Positions 20,671 to 30,330 of a stretch of 64,000 nt of DNA are shown in pieces (within the stretch, counting starts at the first letter, position 1; every line of letters begins with the position of its first letter). The position numbers and the translations under genes were made by a program. This DNA is from Maribacter halichondriae. Its GTDB lineage: Bacteria > Bacteroidota > Bacteroidia > Flavobacteriales > Flavobacteriaceae. The stretch spans positions 3,848,001 to 3,912,000 of the forward strand of contig NZ_CP107030.1 in assembly GCF_027474825.1 (NCBI RefSeq). The letters run 5' to 3'. Under the pieces are notes generated by a model. It saw only the letters and a program-made list of their open reading frames with translations. It did no database searches and was not told the DNA's origin.

Positions 20671-21237
20671 TTAATTCAGACTTGGATTTTCCGGAGCATT
20701 CGACCACAGAAGATAATTACCGCCTAGTTCGATCATTTTTTCTTTCCAGAATGCATTCGAAGACTTTTGGATAATCGCGCTTTCGTATTCGTTCTTTACA
20801 ACGATCCAAGATTTTGAAGACAACTCGGCATCCAATTGTAGGCTCGACCAACCTGAATATCCCAAAAAGAAACGTATGTCTTCTTCTGTAATCATTTTTT
20901 CGTTGATGAGGGTAATGGCGTTTTCAAAGTCGCCGCCCCAAAAAATTCCGTCTGAAATTTCAACGCTATTGCTGATCAAATGCGGCACTTTGTGAATGAA
21001 ATACAGATTGTCTTGTTCTACGGGACCCCCATTATAGACCTGAAAAGGTATTTGGATCTCTGTAACGAGGTCATTGATATTATAATCCAAAGGTTTGTTC
21101 AAGATAAATCCTACAGAACCCTCTTCATTGTGCTCGGCCAAGAGCACTACAGATCTATTGAAGGAAACATCCCCGGTCAGGGCAGGTTCTGCAATGAGCA
21201 ACTTTCCTTTTTTGGGCTTAAGGCCGACCATAGTCAA
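20671..21237 (-). CDS. YqgE/AlgH family protein (DUF179)
   Basis: A 188-residue protein of the UPF0301/AlgH family: LKPKKGKLLIAEPALTGDVS, FNRSVVLLAEHNEEGSVGFI, NKPLDY, YNGGPV, and FFLGYSGWSSLQLDAEL. The biochemical role is unknown. Some members are reported as transcriptional regulators. It is transcribed towards the aminotransferase, with an 18-bp gap. Confidence 0.92.
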   Translation of the reverse strand: MTMVGLKPKKGKLLIAEPALTGDVSFNRSVVLLAEHNEEGSVGFILNKPLDYNINDLVTEIQIPFQVYNGGPVEQDNLYFIHKVPHLISNSVEISDGIFWGGDFENAITLINEKMITEEDIRFFLGYSGWSSLQLDAELSSKSWIVVKNEYESAIIQKSSNAFWKEKMIELGGNYLLWSNAPENPSLN

Positions 21238-21298
21238 TGCGTGTTAGTCTAACTAAAATAAGATAATTCTTATAACTGGCAAAAAAGGTGGAAATAAA

Positions 21299-21327
21299 AA
21301 AAGCATCACGTCATACGTGATGCTTTT
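21299..21327 (-). terminator. Terminator of the HU gene
   Basis: AAAAGCATCACGT-CAT-ACGTGATGCTTTT, a 13-bp perfect stem, 21 bp after the HU stop. Confidence 0.9.
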
Positions 21328-21347
21328 CAGTATTGAAAAGATGTAAA

Positions 21348-21620
21348 TTAGTTTACGGAATCCGCCAAATCAGATCCTGCCTTGAACTTCACAACATTTT
21401 TTGCTTTAATCTGGATAGTCTTTCCAGTTGATGGGTTTCTACCTTCTCTTGCATTTCTTCTAGAAACTGACCAAGATCCAAAACCTACTAAAGAAACACG
21501 GTTTCCTTTCTTAAGAGATCCCTCAACGTTACCCAAGAAAGATTCCAATGATTTCTTTGCCGCTGCTTTTGTGATGCCAGCGTCAGCTGCCATTGCATCG
21601 ATTAATTCTGTTTTGTTCAT
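21348..21620 (-). CDS. HU family DNA-binding protein
   Basis: A 90-residue nucleoid protein: MNKTELIDAMAADAGITKAA, KKGNRVSLVGFGSWSVSRRN with the beta-arm signature GRNPSTGKTIQI. Length and motifs are those of HU alpha/beta. It has its own promoter and terminator and is monocistronic. It is expected to be highly expressed. Confidence 0.96.
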   Translation of the reverse strand: MNKTELIDAMAADAGITKAAAKKSLESFLGNVEGSLKKGNRVSLVGFGSWSVSRRNAREGRNPSTGKTIQIKAKNVVKFKAGSDLADSVN

Positions 21621-21665
21621 AATGTGATTAAATTAATTGTTGTTAAAATAATTTTAAATCTAAAA

Positions 21666-21695
21666 CAAATTTATAGGTATTTGTGCGCAACGCAA
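21666..21695 (-). promoter_or_regulatory. Promoter of the HU gene
   Basis: TTG (21695-21693), 19-nt spacer, TAAATTTG (21673-21666) on the minus strand, a textbook Bacteroidota promoter. Transcription would start about 40 bp upstream of the HU ATG. Confidence 0.75.
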
Positions 21696-21796
21696 GTAAA
21701 TACAAGGGAAATCCCTGTTTTTGTTGATAACTCGAAGCGTTTGTTAATAAAGTAGGGCATTTTTTACGTTTCTCGCAGCCCAATGATGGCGGGACT

Positions 21797-22753
21797 TCAC
21801 GAGATATGCGCAGATTTTGACAAATTTAGGCCGTTCAACACTTCGTTTGTCCACATTTTTCGTTTCCCGGGAAGCTGAATTTCCAACAATTGAATGTAAC
21901 CCTCATGTACCGCCACTTTCATCTCTTTTTTTGAAAAATGTATCGTACCAATCTTCAAAGAGTGATCGTTATATTCTTTTGATGCCCCGTAGATTTTTAA
22001 GAATATCTTTTCTTGGTCGTTAACCAGTGAAGTCCATGCAGTCGGGTAGGGGCTAAGACCCCTTATATGATTGAAGATAGTATCGATTGGCTGTTCCCAA
22101 TCTATTTTGCAGGTTTCCTTGTGTATTTTGGGAGCTAGTTTTTTTGTCTTTTCCTCTTTCTGTTTTTTGGTTTTAACCGGACCTTTTTCTAATAGTACCA
22201 CAGTTTTAATAACAAGCTTCGCCCCTAAATGCATTAGTTTATCATGCAGTGTGCCTGCTGTATCTTCAGGTTCTATGCTGGTTTTTTCCTGTAGGATGAT
22301 TTCGCCGGTATCGATTTTGTCATCGATAAAAAAAGTTGTGACTCCCGTCTCGGTCTCCCCATTTATAATGGCCCAATTGATTGGTGCTGCCCCACGATAA
22401 TCAGGAAGTAACGATGCATGAAGATTAAACGTGCCATATTCCGGCATATTCCAAACGGACTTTGGCAACATGCGAAAAGCCACGACGATTTGAAGGTTGG
22501 CGCTTAAACTTTTCAACTCCTGCAAAAACTCGGGTTGGTTTAGGTTTTTCGGTTGTAGAACCGGAATATCTTTGTCGATGGCATATTTTTTTACAGCCGA
22601 TTCTTGCAGTTTTCTTCCTCGACCTGCAGGTCTATCTGGAGCCGTAACCACTCCTACTACGTTATACCCTTCTCGTACTAGGGAATCTAAAGTTGCCACA
22701 GCAAAGTCAGGAGTGCCCATAAATACAATGCGCAAGTTCTTATCTTTTTTCAA
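21797..22753 (-). CDS. fmt: Methionyl-tRNA formyltransferase
   Basis: A 318-residue enzyme that formylates initiator Met-tRNA. It has the N-terminal Rossmann start RIVFMGTPDFAV, VTAPDRPAGRGRK, the catalytic FNLHASLLPDYRGAAPINWA with GETETGV, and a C-terminal OB-like domain (RGLSPYPTAWTSL). It overlaps recQ by 14 bp and is last of three co-directional genes. Confidence 0.96.
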   Translation of the reverse strand: MKKDKNLRIVFMGTPDFAVATLDSLVREGYNVVGVVTAPDRPAGRGRKLQESAVKKYAIDKDIPVLQPKNLNQPEFLQELKSLSANLQIVVAFRMLPKSVWNMPEYGTFNLHASLLPDYRGAAPINWAIINGETETGVTTFFIDDKIDTGEIILQEKTSIEPEDTAGTLHDKLMHLGAKLVIKTVVLLEKGPVKTKKQKEEKTKKLAPKIHKETCKIDWEQPIDTIFNHIRGLSPYPTAWTSLVNDQEKIFLKIYGASKEYNDHSLKIGTIHFSKKEMKVAVHEGYIQLLEIQLPGKRKMWTNEVLNGLNLSKSAHIS

Positions 22754-24650
22754 GTTCGTATTCGTTTTTGGAGTTTATACTAATTCTTTCATCTTCCAAA
22801 AGATTTTGTAATACGCCGAGAACAAGGGTTGAATCACAATCCAATTCTTGAATTAATTCTCTTGAGGTACGACTTGTTTCTTCCAAAAGTTCTAGTATAC
22901 GGTGTTGAACCGATTCATGACCGACCTCACTTCGCCGTTTGCGGCTCGAACAAATATCGCAAACCCCGCAATCCGTATTTTTTTCTTCCCCGAAATAGGA
23001 CAATAGCTGCCGATTTCGGCAGCGCGAATTATTTTTAATATAATCCAATATACTTTCGACATTGTCCTTTTTAATGCCATTACGTTCCTTTATTTTTCTC
23101 GAAAAAACGTTTATAGTACGGTCATCATCCCGCGGAACTAAAAAGGTAATTTCGAGATCGTTATTCGATGCGGTATACTGAACAATACCGTCTTTTTGTA
23201 ATTTTTCCAACGTATGAAGCACCGTATGTTCTGGGATGTTTATCTTTTTTGCGATTGACCAAGTATTTATTTTAGTTTCATAATCAAAAATGCCTCCATA
23301 CGTGCGCAAAATTAGCTGAACGATCGGTACCATTTTTTGATTTGCCTCCAGGTATTCGAATAACCTTTCTTTGGACGCCAAAAATTGCAACACGGTCTTT
23401 CTATGAAACGCTTCAGAAAGTGCGATAACAGAATTTTGGTCTAGTATGCGCAGCGCATTATACGTTATCAGACCGTTCAATCTGTAGACTGAACAAAATT
23501 CATTGAAGTTAAGCTGAAAGGTTTGATCAAAACCTTCCCCATAGGCGATTTGAAAAAAATTGTTTAGTCTATTGTATACTTTTTTCAGAAAATCAACATC
23601 GGGCAAGGTGCTTAGAAATTGGCTTTTGACCAAATTGACATCATTTTGATTGGTTAAGAGAATGGCTTGGGCCGGTGACCCGTCCCTACCTGCTCTGCCG
23701 GCCTCTTGAAAATAATTTTCCAAGCAATCCGGTATTTGATAGTGTACGACCAGTTCTACGTCGGGTTTATCGATTCCCATTCCGAACGCATTGGTGGCGA
23801 CCATGACCTTTACTTTATTTTGTAACCATGAATTCAATCGGTCTTTTTTATCCGTTTGGGAAATACCTCCATGAAAATAGGTTGCGGTGCATCCGTTTTC
23901 ATCTAAGAAATGTGCCAATTCTTGTGATAAACGTCGCGTACGAACGTAGACAATGGCACTCTTTTTCACTTTAGAACAAAGCTGTTGTAGGTGGTAGCGC
24001 TTATCTTCTTTCCAAAAAACCTTGAACGCGATATTATCCCTTGAAAAAGAGTCTTTGACGATGAGAGGTTCGACAAACTTTAAATTATCAACGATATCTT
24101 TTACTACTTGTTTTGTGGCCGTTGCGGTGAGGGCAATCATAGGGGTGTCGGGCAACAGACCGCGTAATTTTGAGCATTCCAAATAGGCCGGTCGAAAATC
24201 GTGTCCCCATTGCGAAATACAATGCGACTCGTCAATGGCGATCAAATTTACATTCATTTGTTGGATGCGGGTTTGAATCAATTCTTGCTGTAGACGTTCG
24301 GGGGAAAGGTAGAGAAACTTATAATTACCATACATACAATTGTCCAATAGATTATTTAACTCATTGAAGGGCAGTCCTCCGGTCAAGGCAATAACCTTTA
24401 TCCCTTTTTCCTGTAAGGTATCGACCTGGTTTTGAATCAAGGCAATCAGGGGAGATATGACGATACAGATTCCATCCATGGCCATTGCCGGAATTTGGTA
24501 ACAGAGCGATTTCCCACCCCCGGTGGGCATTAGGGCCAACACGTCTTGCCCCTGAAGTATTGCATCGATACTTTCTTTTTGAGAACCTTTGAAATCGGAA
24601 AACCCCCAATACTGCCTTAAAATTTCCTTTGGTTCTTTAGTTGTTATCAT
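22740..24650 (-). CDS. recQ: ATP-dependent DNA helicase RecQ
   Basis: A 636-residue superfamily 2 helicase acting in recombination and repair. Motif 0 is YWGFSDFKGSQKESI, Walker A is TGGGKSLCYQIPA, the DEAH-like box is IAIDESHCISQWGHDFRP, motif VI is QEAGRAGRDG, and there is a zinc-binding RQC cysteine set (CRNRQL..CGVCDIC). A short HRDC-like or winged C-terminus follows. Its ATG overlaps the stop of the upstream ATPase gene (ATGA), and it overlaps fmt downstream. Confidence 0.95.
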   Translation of the reverse strand: MITTKEPKEILRQYWGFSDFKGSQKESIDAILQGQDVLALMPTGGGKSLCYQIPAMAMDGICIVISPLIALIQNQVDTLQEKGIKVIALTGGLPFNELNNLLDNCMYGNYKFLYLSPERLQQELIQTRIQQMNVNLIAIDESHCISQWGHDFRPAYLECSKLRGLLPDTPMIALTATATKQVVKDIVDNLKFVEPLIVKDSFSRDNIAFKVFWKEDKRYHLQQLCSKVKKSAIVYVRTRRLSQELAHFLDENGCTATYFHGGISQTDKKDRLNSWLQNKVKVMVATNAFGMGIDKPDVELVVHYQIPDCLENYFQEAGRAGRDGSPAQAILLTNQNDVNLVKSQFLSTLPDVDFLKKVYNRLNNFFQIAYGEGFDQTFQLNFNEFCSVYRLNGLITYNALRILDQNSVIALSEAFHRKTVLQFLASKERLFEYLEANQKMVPIVQLILRTYGGIFDYETKINTWSIAKKINIPEHTVLHTLEKLQKDGIVQYTASNNDLEITFLVPRDDDRTINVFSRKIKERNGIKKDNVESILDYIKNNSRCRNRQLLSYFGEEKNTDCGVCDICSSRKRRSEVGHESVQHRILELLEETSRTSRELIQELDCDSTLVLGVLQNLLEDERISINSKNEYELEKR

Positions 24651-25228
24651 CCTTTCAATTTTTGAAGGATGAATTCCAAACGCTCCTGAATACTGTATTT
24701 GGGCACTTCGATTACATCATAGTTTAGCTCGTTATAGGTCTGAACAAGGCAATCATGAATTTTAAGGGCATCTTCATAACTTTCAAAACGCTCATCATCC
24801 TGCACAAAAATATCGCGCCACATAGGGAGCACAAAGACCATATCATAAGCACTTTTTTTGACTATCGAAATAAATTCCTTCGGATGACTTTGTTTGTAAT
24901 ATGTCATATAGGCCAATACATCGGGCATGCCACGATCAAAAAAATTAATGGAATCTTTGAGTTGCAACGAATCTTTATAATGTGCTAAACGTGCATCCAA
25001 TATTTTTCTATTGAAGTCCAAAGGATTTGAAACTGCGGCAATCGGATTTGTGTTGAGGTTAATCAATGCTCCCTTATCTTTTGCTTCAAGGGTCATTTGA
25101 CGAATGACTTCCGGATAACAGAAATGGCCGGCATTTTGCAATCCTTTGATTAAGGAAGTTTTTCCGGTACTGGGCCCTCCCGTGATTACTATTTTTTTAG
25201 CGCTCAAGCGTAATGGTTTATAATACAA
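24647..25228 (-). CDS. P-loop ATPase/kinase (AAA_28, NadR-like)
   Basis: A 193-residue ATP-binding protein with Walker A ITGGPSTGKTSLIKGL, FFDRGMPDVLAYM, and a C-terminal region ending RLEFILQKLKG. It resembles the ribosylnicotinamide kinase domain of NadR and other AAA_28 proteins, but no substrate can be assigned. It is first in the ATPase-recQ-fmt operon, with ATGA coupling to recQ. Divergent from the DUF493 gene. Confidence 0.85.
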   Translation of the reverse strand: MYYKPLRLSAKKIVITGGPSTGKTSLIKGLQNAGHFCYPEVIRQMTLEAKDKGALINLNTNPIAAVSNPLDFNRKILDARLAHYKDSLQLKDSINFFDRGMPDVLAYMTYYKQSHPKEFISIVKKSAYDMVFVLPMWRDIFVQDDERFESYEDALKIHDCLVQTYNELNYDVIEVPKYSIQERLEFILQKLKG

Positions 25229-25268
25229 AAGTAATCAAATACGCCCTAAATATTGTCGTCAAGACCTC

Positions 25269-25301
25269 TTGGCCCAAATTGTGAACGAAGCGTTATCTTT
25301 G
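25269..25301 (+). promoter_or_regulatory. Promoter of the DUF493 gene
   Basis: TTG at 25269-25271, 22-nt spacer, TATCTTTG at 25294-25301. It places transcription start near 25308, so the coding start must be downstream of that. Confidence 0.65.
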
Positions 25302-25316
25302 TAGCAAAATGGTCGT

Positions 25317-25603
25317 ATGGAAAAAAGAATACCGAAGAATTTTACAAAAGACTGAGAGAGCAGTTGCAAGACAGTGCGCAATGGCCTTCGAATTATCTTT
25401 ATAAATTTATTGTTCCGACAGATACACGGAAAATCGAACAGATCCATGCGGTATTTGATAATACGGGAGCTGTGATCGAGTCCAAACAATCAAAAAAAGG
25501 AAAATATACCAGTATTTCAGTGACCGTGCATTTGAAAAATCCCGATGCGGTTATTGAAAAATACAAGGAAGTGGGACTGGTCGAAGGAGTTATATCCCTA
25601 TAA
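25317..25603 (+). CDS. DUF493 family protein (YbeD-like), probable one-base deletion at the start
   Basis: Small ACT-like-fold protein: EEFYKRLREQLQDSAQWPSN, YLYKFIVPTD, KKGKYTSISVTVHLKNPDAV, ending LVEGVISL. The family is of unknown function (YbeD). No ATG lies in the coding frame near the domain start. ATG 25317 is out of frame by one base, and one more A in the A6 run after it gives MEKKNTEEFYKRL, which fits the family N-terminus and a total of 95 residues. The in-frame TTG at 25253 lies upstream of the promoter and is not credible. Confidence 0.85.
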
Positions 25604-25690
25604 ACTAGTATTACACGTATAATTTTGTTAATTTGCCGTCGTTATAGAAGTACACTTCCCTAATAGAATATTCATACAAAAGACTTCAAT

Positions 25691-26339
25691 TTGAATTTAG
25701 TAGAAAACTTAGAATACAATACTGAGCGTCCGCATCTTATTATTCCCGAATACGGGCGACATTTTCAGAAGATGGTAGATCATGCCGTTTCCATAGCCGA
25801 TAGGGATGAACGCAACAAGGTCGCCAAGGCCATTATCGATGTGATGGGAAATCTGCAGCCCCATTTGAGGGATGTGCCGGATTTTCAGCATAAGCTTTGG
25901 GATCAATTGTTCATCATGTCCGACTTTAACTTGGACGTCGATTCTCCCTTTCCTATCACTTCCAAGGAGGTTTTACGACAACGGCCAGAACCGCTTGAAT
26001 ATCCGCAGAACCACCCGAAATACAGATTTTATGGCAACAATATCAAAAGAATGATCGATGTTGCGGTAAAATGGAACAAGGAGACATGCGCGATGGACTC
26101 GAATACGCCATAGCAAATCACATGAAGAAGTGTTATCTCAATTGGAACAAAGATACCGTTGACGACCAAGCTATCTTCAAACACTTGCTTGAATTGAGCG
26201 ATGGTCAAATTGACTTGACGGGGGAAAACCTTACCGAAAGTGGTCAGTTTCTAAAGAATCGTGTGGCTAAAACACCGAGATCCAATAATTCTGGCAAAAA
26301 AATCAAAGAAATAATAACCGCGGTAAGAAGCGGTACTAA
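25691..26339 (+). CDS. DUF4290 family protein, two frameshifts
   Basis: A Bacteroidota-specific protein of unknown function. It starts at TTG 25691 (MNLVENLEYNTERPHLIIPEYGRH spans the conserved N-terminus), then QKMVDHAVSIADRDERNKVA and PKYRFYGNNIKRMIDVAVKW. The frame breaks near 26080 (one G missing joins WNKEGDMRDGLEYAIANHM) and again in the A7 run near 26295-26301. One A there gives a basic tail NQRNNNRGKKRY and stop at 26337-26339. Repaired length is 216 residues. The basic tail suggests nucleic acid or membrane contact (inference). It precedes murA by 15 bp. Confidence 0.88.
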
Positions 26340-26354
26340 CATTCTCCATTCTAC

Positions 26355-27662
26355 ATGGGTACATTCAAAATCGAAGGCGGCCACCGACTTTCAGGTGAAA
26401 TCACGCCACAAGGTGCCAAGAACGAAGCCTTACAAATTCTCTGTGCAGTACTATTGACTCCCGAAGAAGTCACGATCAGCAATATTCCAGATATTGTAGA
26501 TGTCAATAAATTGATTTCACTATTGGAAGATTTGGGTGTAAAAATCCAAAAGAAAAATAAGGGTACGTATTCCTTCAAGGCCGATAACGTAAATCTGGAG
26601 TATCTACAATCACCTCAGTTCAAAAAAGATGGCGCGGGTCTGCGGGGATCCATTATGTTGGTAGGGCCTTTATTGGCACGTTTTGGAAAAGGATACATTC
26701 CCAAGCCCGGAGGCGATAAAATCGGTCGCCGTCGCTTGGACACCCATTTTGAAGGTTTCATTAAACTGGGAGCCAAATTTAGATACAATAGAGAAGAACA
26801 TTTCTATGGCGTAGAGGCCAAGAAATTAAAGGGAACCTATATGTTGCTCGATGAAGCTTCGGTAACCGGAACAGCGAATATCGTAATGGCCGCCGTTCTT
26901 GCCGAGGGTGAAACGACGATTTACAATGCCGCCTGCGAACCGTATTTGCAACAGCTTTGTAAGATGTTGAATCGAATGGGGGCTAAGATCAAAGGTGTGG
27001 GCTCAAATTTATTGGTTATAGAGGGTGTTGAAGAACTTGGTGGTACCGAGCATCGAATGCTTCCTGATATGATAGAAATAGGAAGTTGGATCGGACTGGC
27101 CGCGATGACCCAAAGCGAACTGACCATAAAAAATGTAAGCTGGGACGATTTGGGACAAATTCCTTCAGTCTTCAAAAAGCTTGGCATACAACTTGAGCGA
27201 AGGGGTGATGATATTTACGTTCCTGCCCATACTGATGGATATGAAATACAAAACTACATCGATGGCTCTATCTTGACCATCGCCGATGCCCCATGGCCGG
27301 GAATGACCCCTGATCTTTTGAGTATCATTCTAGTTATCGCGACTCAGGCTAGGGGTGAAGTGATCATCCACCAAAAAATGTTCGAAAGTCGCTTGTTCTT
27401 CGTAGACAAACTTTTGGATATGGGCGCAAAAATCATTTTATGTGATCCACATCGCGCTACGGTGATTGGGCACGATTTCAAATCGACCCTTAAGGCAACG
27501 ACGATGACTTCCCCTGACATTCGTGCGGGTGTTTCGTTGTTGATTGCCGCATTATCTGCAAAAGGTACTTCGACCATTCACAATATCGAGCAAATCGATA
27601 GGGGGTATGAGGATATCGATACAAGATTGCGTGCCATCGGGGCTAAGATTACGCGGGTGTAG
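26355..27662 (+). CDS. murA: UDP-N-acetylglucosamine 1-carboxyvinyltransferase
   Basis: First committed enzyme of peptidoglycan synthesis (enolpyruvyl transfer from PEP to UDP-GlcNAc), 435 residues. It has the N-terminal IEGGHRLSGEITPQGAKNEA, GAGLRGSIMLVGPLLARFGKG, and the active-site loop KPGGDKIGRRRLDTH, where Asp121 stands in place of the usual catalytic Cys. EPSP-fold repeats follow, ending in the conserved IDRGYEDIDTRLRAIGAKI. The Asp variant is active in other bacteria but not alkylated by fosfomycin. It is probably co-transcribed with the DUF4290 gene and is convergent with the next gene, overlapping its 3' end by 14 bp. Confidence 0.97.
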   Translation: MGTFKIEGGHRLSGEITPQGAKNEALQILCAVLLTPEEVTISNIPDIVDVNKLISLLEDLGVKIQKKNKGTYSFKADNVNLEYLQSPQFKKDGAGLRGSIMLVGPLLARFGKGYIPKPGGDKIGRRRLDTHFEGFIKLGAKFRYNREEHFYGVEAKKLKGTYMLLDEASVTGTANIVMAAVLAEGETTIYNAACEPYLQQLCKMLNRMGAKIKGVGSNLLVIEGVEELGGTEHRMLPDMIEIGSWIGLAAMTQSELTIKNVSWDDLGQIPSVFKKLGIQLERRGDDIYVPAHTDGYEIQNYIDGSILTIADAPWPGMTPDLLSIILVIATQARGEVIIHQKMFESRLFFVDKLLDMGAKIILCDPHRATVIGHDFKSTLKATTMTSPDIRAGVSLLIAALSAKGTSTIHNIEQIDRGYEDIDTRLRAIGAKITRV

Positions 27663-28074
27663 TTCGATTTCGGTAGTCAATAATTCCCCATATAAAAATA
27701 AAATTCCATACTGCTGTTCGTAACCAATTTTTGGTTACGAGGTTCTTCAATGTTTCCTCCGTATAGTTTCCACTTGCTATTTGGTCGTGCAAAGGCACAA
27801 AAATGGCAAATGTCAACACCCAAACGAGCAGCACCAATAGCAGACTTCCAATAGTGTACGTGCTACGTTTTTGAAAGGCGATAAGTGCCGAGAGGATGAC
27901 TTGTCCAAACATTAGCGGGATAACCACAAAACTGATATTTTGAACATACTCGGAATGCCAGGCATCAAGTTCCGTTGCTGAAAAAAAACTAAAACTTGGA
28001 TAAATGGTCAGTTGTACGAGCCAAATTAGTGCCACAAGACCAAAATCGAACAGAAGTCGAAGCTGAATTAACAT
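27649..28074 (-). CDS. Four-helix membrane protein of unknown function
   Basis: A 141-residue membrane protein with four hydrophobic segments: an N-terminal LLFDFGLVALIWLVQLTIYP, two central helices, and VWNFIFIWGIIDYR near the end. WLVQLTIYPSF and the later FVPLHDQI resemble DUF1772-like membrane proteins, but the match is only suggestive. Its start overlaps the pirin stop by one base (TAATG), so it is probably coupled to pirin. Confidence 0.65.
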   Translation of the reverse strand: MLIQLRLLFDFGLVALIWLVQLTIYPSFSFFSATELDAWHSEYVQNISFVVIPLMFGQVILSALIAFQKRSTYTIGSLLLVLLVWVLTFAIFVPLHDQIASGNYTEETLKNLVTKNWLRTAVWNFIFIWGIIDYRNRTTPA

Positions 28075-29075
28075 TATGGCTTTTCTACGACAGTCCCATC
28101 CGGGTATTTGGCAAAACGACCTTTATCTCGATCATGCACGTTATCAGGGTATTGCCATGGCCAACCCCCGAACTGTGTCGTACCATATTCCCGCATTGCA
28201 TCACGAATTTCATCTTGGGTGTTCATGACGAACGGACCGTGCTGAACTACGGGTTCGTCAATCGGTCTTCCCTGAAGCATTAGAAAATGGGCTTTCGTAT
28301 CGTTGGTGTTTATTCTGACTTCTTGTGAAGCATCCAATTCGATGCCAAAGTTTGGTTTTATTAACCGCCCATCGATTTCGATTTCGGAACCTTCATAAAA
28401 ATATAGCGTTCTATTTACTTCAGATTCAGCAATAGGTATTATAAAGCTCGAATTTGCCTCCACATGAATATTCCAAATGGCAACCTCGTTCTGGGAATCC
28501 GCCGCCCACGAATTTGGTGCGGGATTCGGAGCTTTTTGATTTTGAAACGTCCCTGCGATGACTTTGACTTCAGCGGTGTCGGATTTTACTATAGGAATGT
28601 CTTCATGCCATAACATGGCAAAATGCGGGTCGACAAATTTGTCTTTTTTAGGAAGGTTCAACCAGATTTGGAACAGCTCCAGCGTATTTTCGGAATCGGT
28701 GTTCAACAACGGAAACATCTCGGAATGTTGTACGCCACGCCCTGCGGTCATCCATTGTACGTCGCCTTGGCCAAAGCGACCTGCCGCACCCAACGAATCG
28801 GAATGGTCACAAAACCCTTTGTTCGCAATCGTAATCGTCTCGAATCCTCGATGGGGGTGATACGGAAACCCAGGAATGGTCTGCCCGTGGTACATACGCC
28901 AACCATCTTTGATGACAAAATCATTGCCAAGGTTTCGGCCTCTCAAAGAGGCATCAGGGCCCATCTCTTCGTTGCCTTTGGGGTAATGATCCAGATGATA
29001 GACGCAGAATAAAAAGGGATCTTGTGTTTGCCATGGGAAACCTAATGGGAAAACAGATTTGATTGGGGTGTTCAT
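28074..29075 (-). CDS. Pirin family protein
   Basis: A 333-residue bicupin. The N-terminal pirin cupin has the metal-binding set around [15 protein letters not shown] and [19 protein letters not shown] (three His and a Glu), and a C-terminal pirin_C cupin follows ([12 protein letters not shown]). Pirins are Fe-containing proteins. Some have quercetinase activity and others modulate metabolism. N-terminal [21 protein letters not shown] shows the conserved pirin start. The role here is unknown. Confidence 0.92.
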   Translation of the reverse strand: MNTPIKSVFPLGFPWQTQDPFLFCVYHLDHYPKGNEEMGPDASLRGRNLGNDFVIKDGWRMYHGQTIPGFPYHPHRGFETITIANKGFCDHSDSLGAAGRFGQGDVQWMTAGRGVQHSEMFPLLNTDSENTLELFQIWLNLPKKDKFVDPHFAMLWHEDIPIVKSDTAEVKVIAGTFQNQKAPNPAPNSWAADSQNEVAIWNIHVEANSSFIIPIAESEVNRTLYFYEGSEIEIDGRLIKPNFGIELDASQEVRINTNDTKAHFLMLQGRPIDEPVVQHGPFVMNTQDEIRDAMREYGTTQFGGWPWQYPDNVHDRDKGRFAKYPDGTVVEKP

Positions 29076-29151
29076 ATTTATATTTTTTGTAAATGGGTTG
29101 ATGTGAAACTGGACTGTGACTTTTCATAAGAGGCTTTGTCATTACACTTAC

Positions 29152-29771
29152 TTATTGCCAAATAATATCTTCAATTTCGTCAATAATCCATTCTCCATTA
29201 AGTTCTTTTATGTACACTAGCGAAGTCACTCCGCATTGTTGACCGCAAGTCAAACTGCTCTCAAGTATTCCATATTTACGCTCTTTATCAAACCTAATTC
29301 GGGAGAAGCTAGTAATTCCCGCAAGAAAAAGTCCTCAGTCTTTTTCCATCTGCGAGGTCCGGTTGGAATCTGCGATAATTTCTTGAAGTTGAAAATATCA
29401 CTTGATTTGATTCTCGAAATCTCCAGTTTAATCGTTTTAGCCGTATTGGAAGTGTCCAAATCTACTTTTTCTTCAGAAAAATGATGAATAAACTTAGAAT
29501 CTTCGGATTTGCCTAAATCGTAAATAGAGTCCACAATTCCCACCACTAAAAACGGAAGGTTTTCTTTCTTGTTTAGATCTACATTTTCATCAGAGAATTC
29601 TTGAACAAGTTTAGGGTAGATTTCTCTGACTTCGTGGTAAAGTGAATCAATTATCTTTGGTGCAATCTCATAAAACACTCTTTGTTCAAAAGGCAATTCG
29701 GATTGTTTTTCCTTGCAGTTCGAAAGAACGAAAAAAATTAAAAATCCAACTAAAATTCGTTCTAAGTTCAT
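29152..29771 (-). CDS. Small lipoprotein of unknown function, frameshifted
   Basis: A repaired length of 206 residues. The signal peptide ends in the lipobox-like FVLSNC, so it is probably lipidated near residue 19. The body is acidic and unfamiliar (VDSLYHEV-like helices, SQIPTGPRRWKKTEDFF). The frame turns into nonsense after ELGLI. One T added near 29290-29292 gives DKERKYGILESS-LTCGQQCG and ends WIIDEIEDIIWQ at 29152. The CGQQCG pair may bind metal or form a disulfide. No family is recognised. Confidence 0.65.
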
Positions 29772-29865
29772 ACGTGCTCTAACTTGTTCATCTAGATATA
29801 AAATAAATCGTTATTCACTCGTAAAGTCCTATAAAAAATGCCTCCATCTGTTTATTATAAAACAA

Positions 29866-30309
29866 TCAATGCTCCGCCGTATTGATCTCGATCCAATTGT
29901 TCTCCGGATCCTTGATGTAGATTTGTTTAACACCGTCGGCACGATCGGTGATAGTATTTTCTTTTCCGGGCCAATCCCAAAAAGTGATATTATTGGTTTT
30001 TAAGTGTTCAATAAAACCTTCAAGATTTTGGGTTGCCAAACAAAGATGCACACTTTTACTGTGTTCCATGGCTACGCTATCTTTCCCGATAAGGTGCAAT
30101 TGGGAGTTTCCGTTCACTATGAACCATCGAAATCCCGAAGAGGCCGATGGGTGCGGAATTTCTTCCAGTTGTAAGACATCCGCATAGAAATCGCCGACCT
30201 TTTCCAAATCTTTGACGATAAAGGAATAATGGTCGTATTGAAAATCAAATGATTGTGCGCTTAGGTTTAGGCAAAAGGCAAATGCCAGAAGGGATACTAA
30301 TTTTTTCAT
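29866..30309 (-). CDS. VOC family protein with signal peptide
   Basis: A 147-residue glyoxalase/bleomycin-resistance-fold protein with a signal peptide (MKKLVSLLAFAFCLNLSAQS). The core shows the VOC pattern YDHYSFIVKDLEKVGDFYAD, SVHLCLATQNLEGFIEHLK, and a C-terminal KQIYIKDPENNWIEIN with metal-ligand-like His and Glu. Export to the periplasm is unusual for the superfamily but common in flavobacteria. Substrate unknown. Confidence 0.88.
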   Translation of the reverse strand: MKKLVSLLAFAFCLNLSAQSFDFQYDHYSFIVKDLEKVGDFYADVLQLEEIPHPSASSGFRWFIVNGNSQLHLIGKDSVAMEHSKSVHLCLATQNLEGFIEHLKTNNITFWDWPGKENTITDRADGVKQIYIKDPENNWIEINTAEH

Positions 30310-30330
30310 TTTATTGATTATTTTGGTGAT

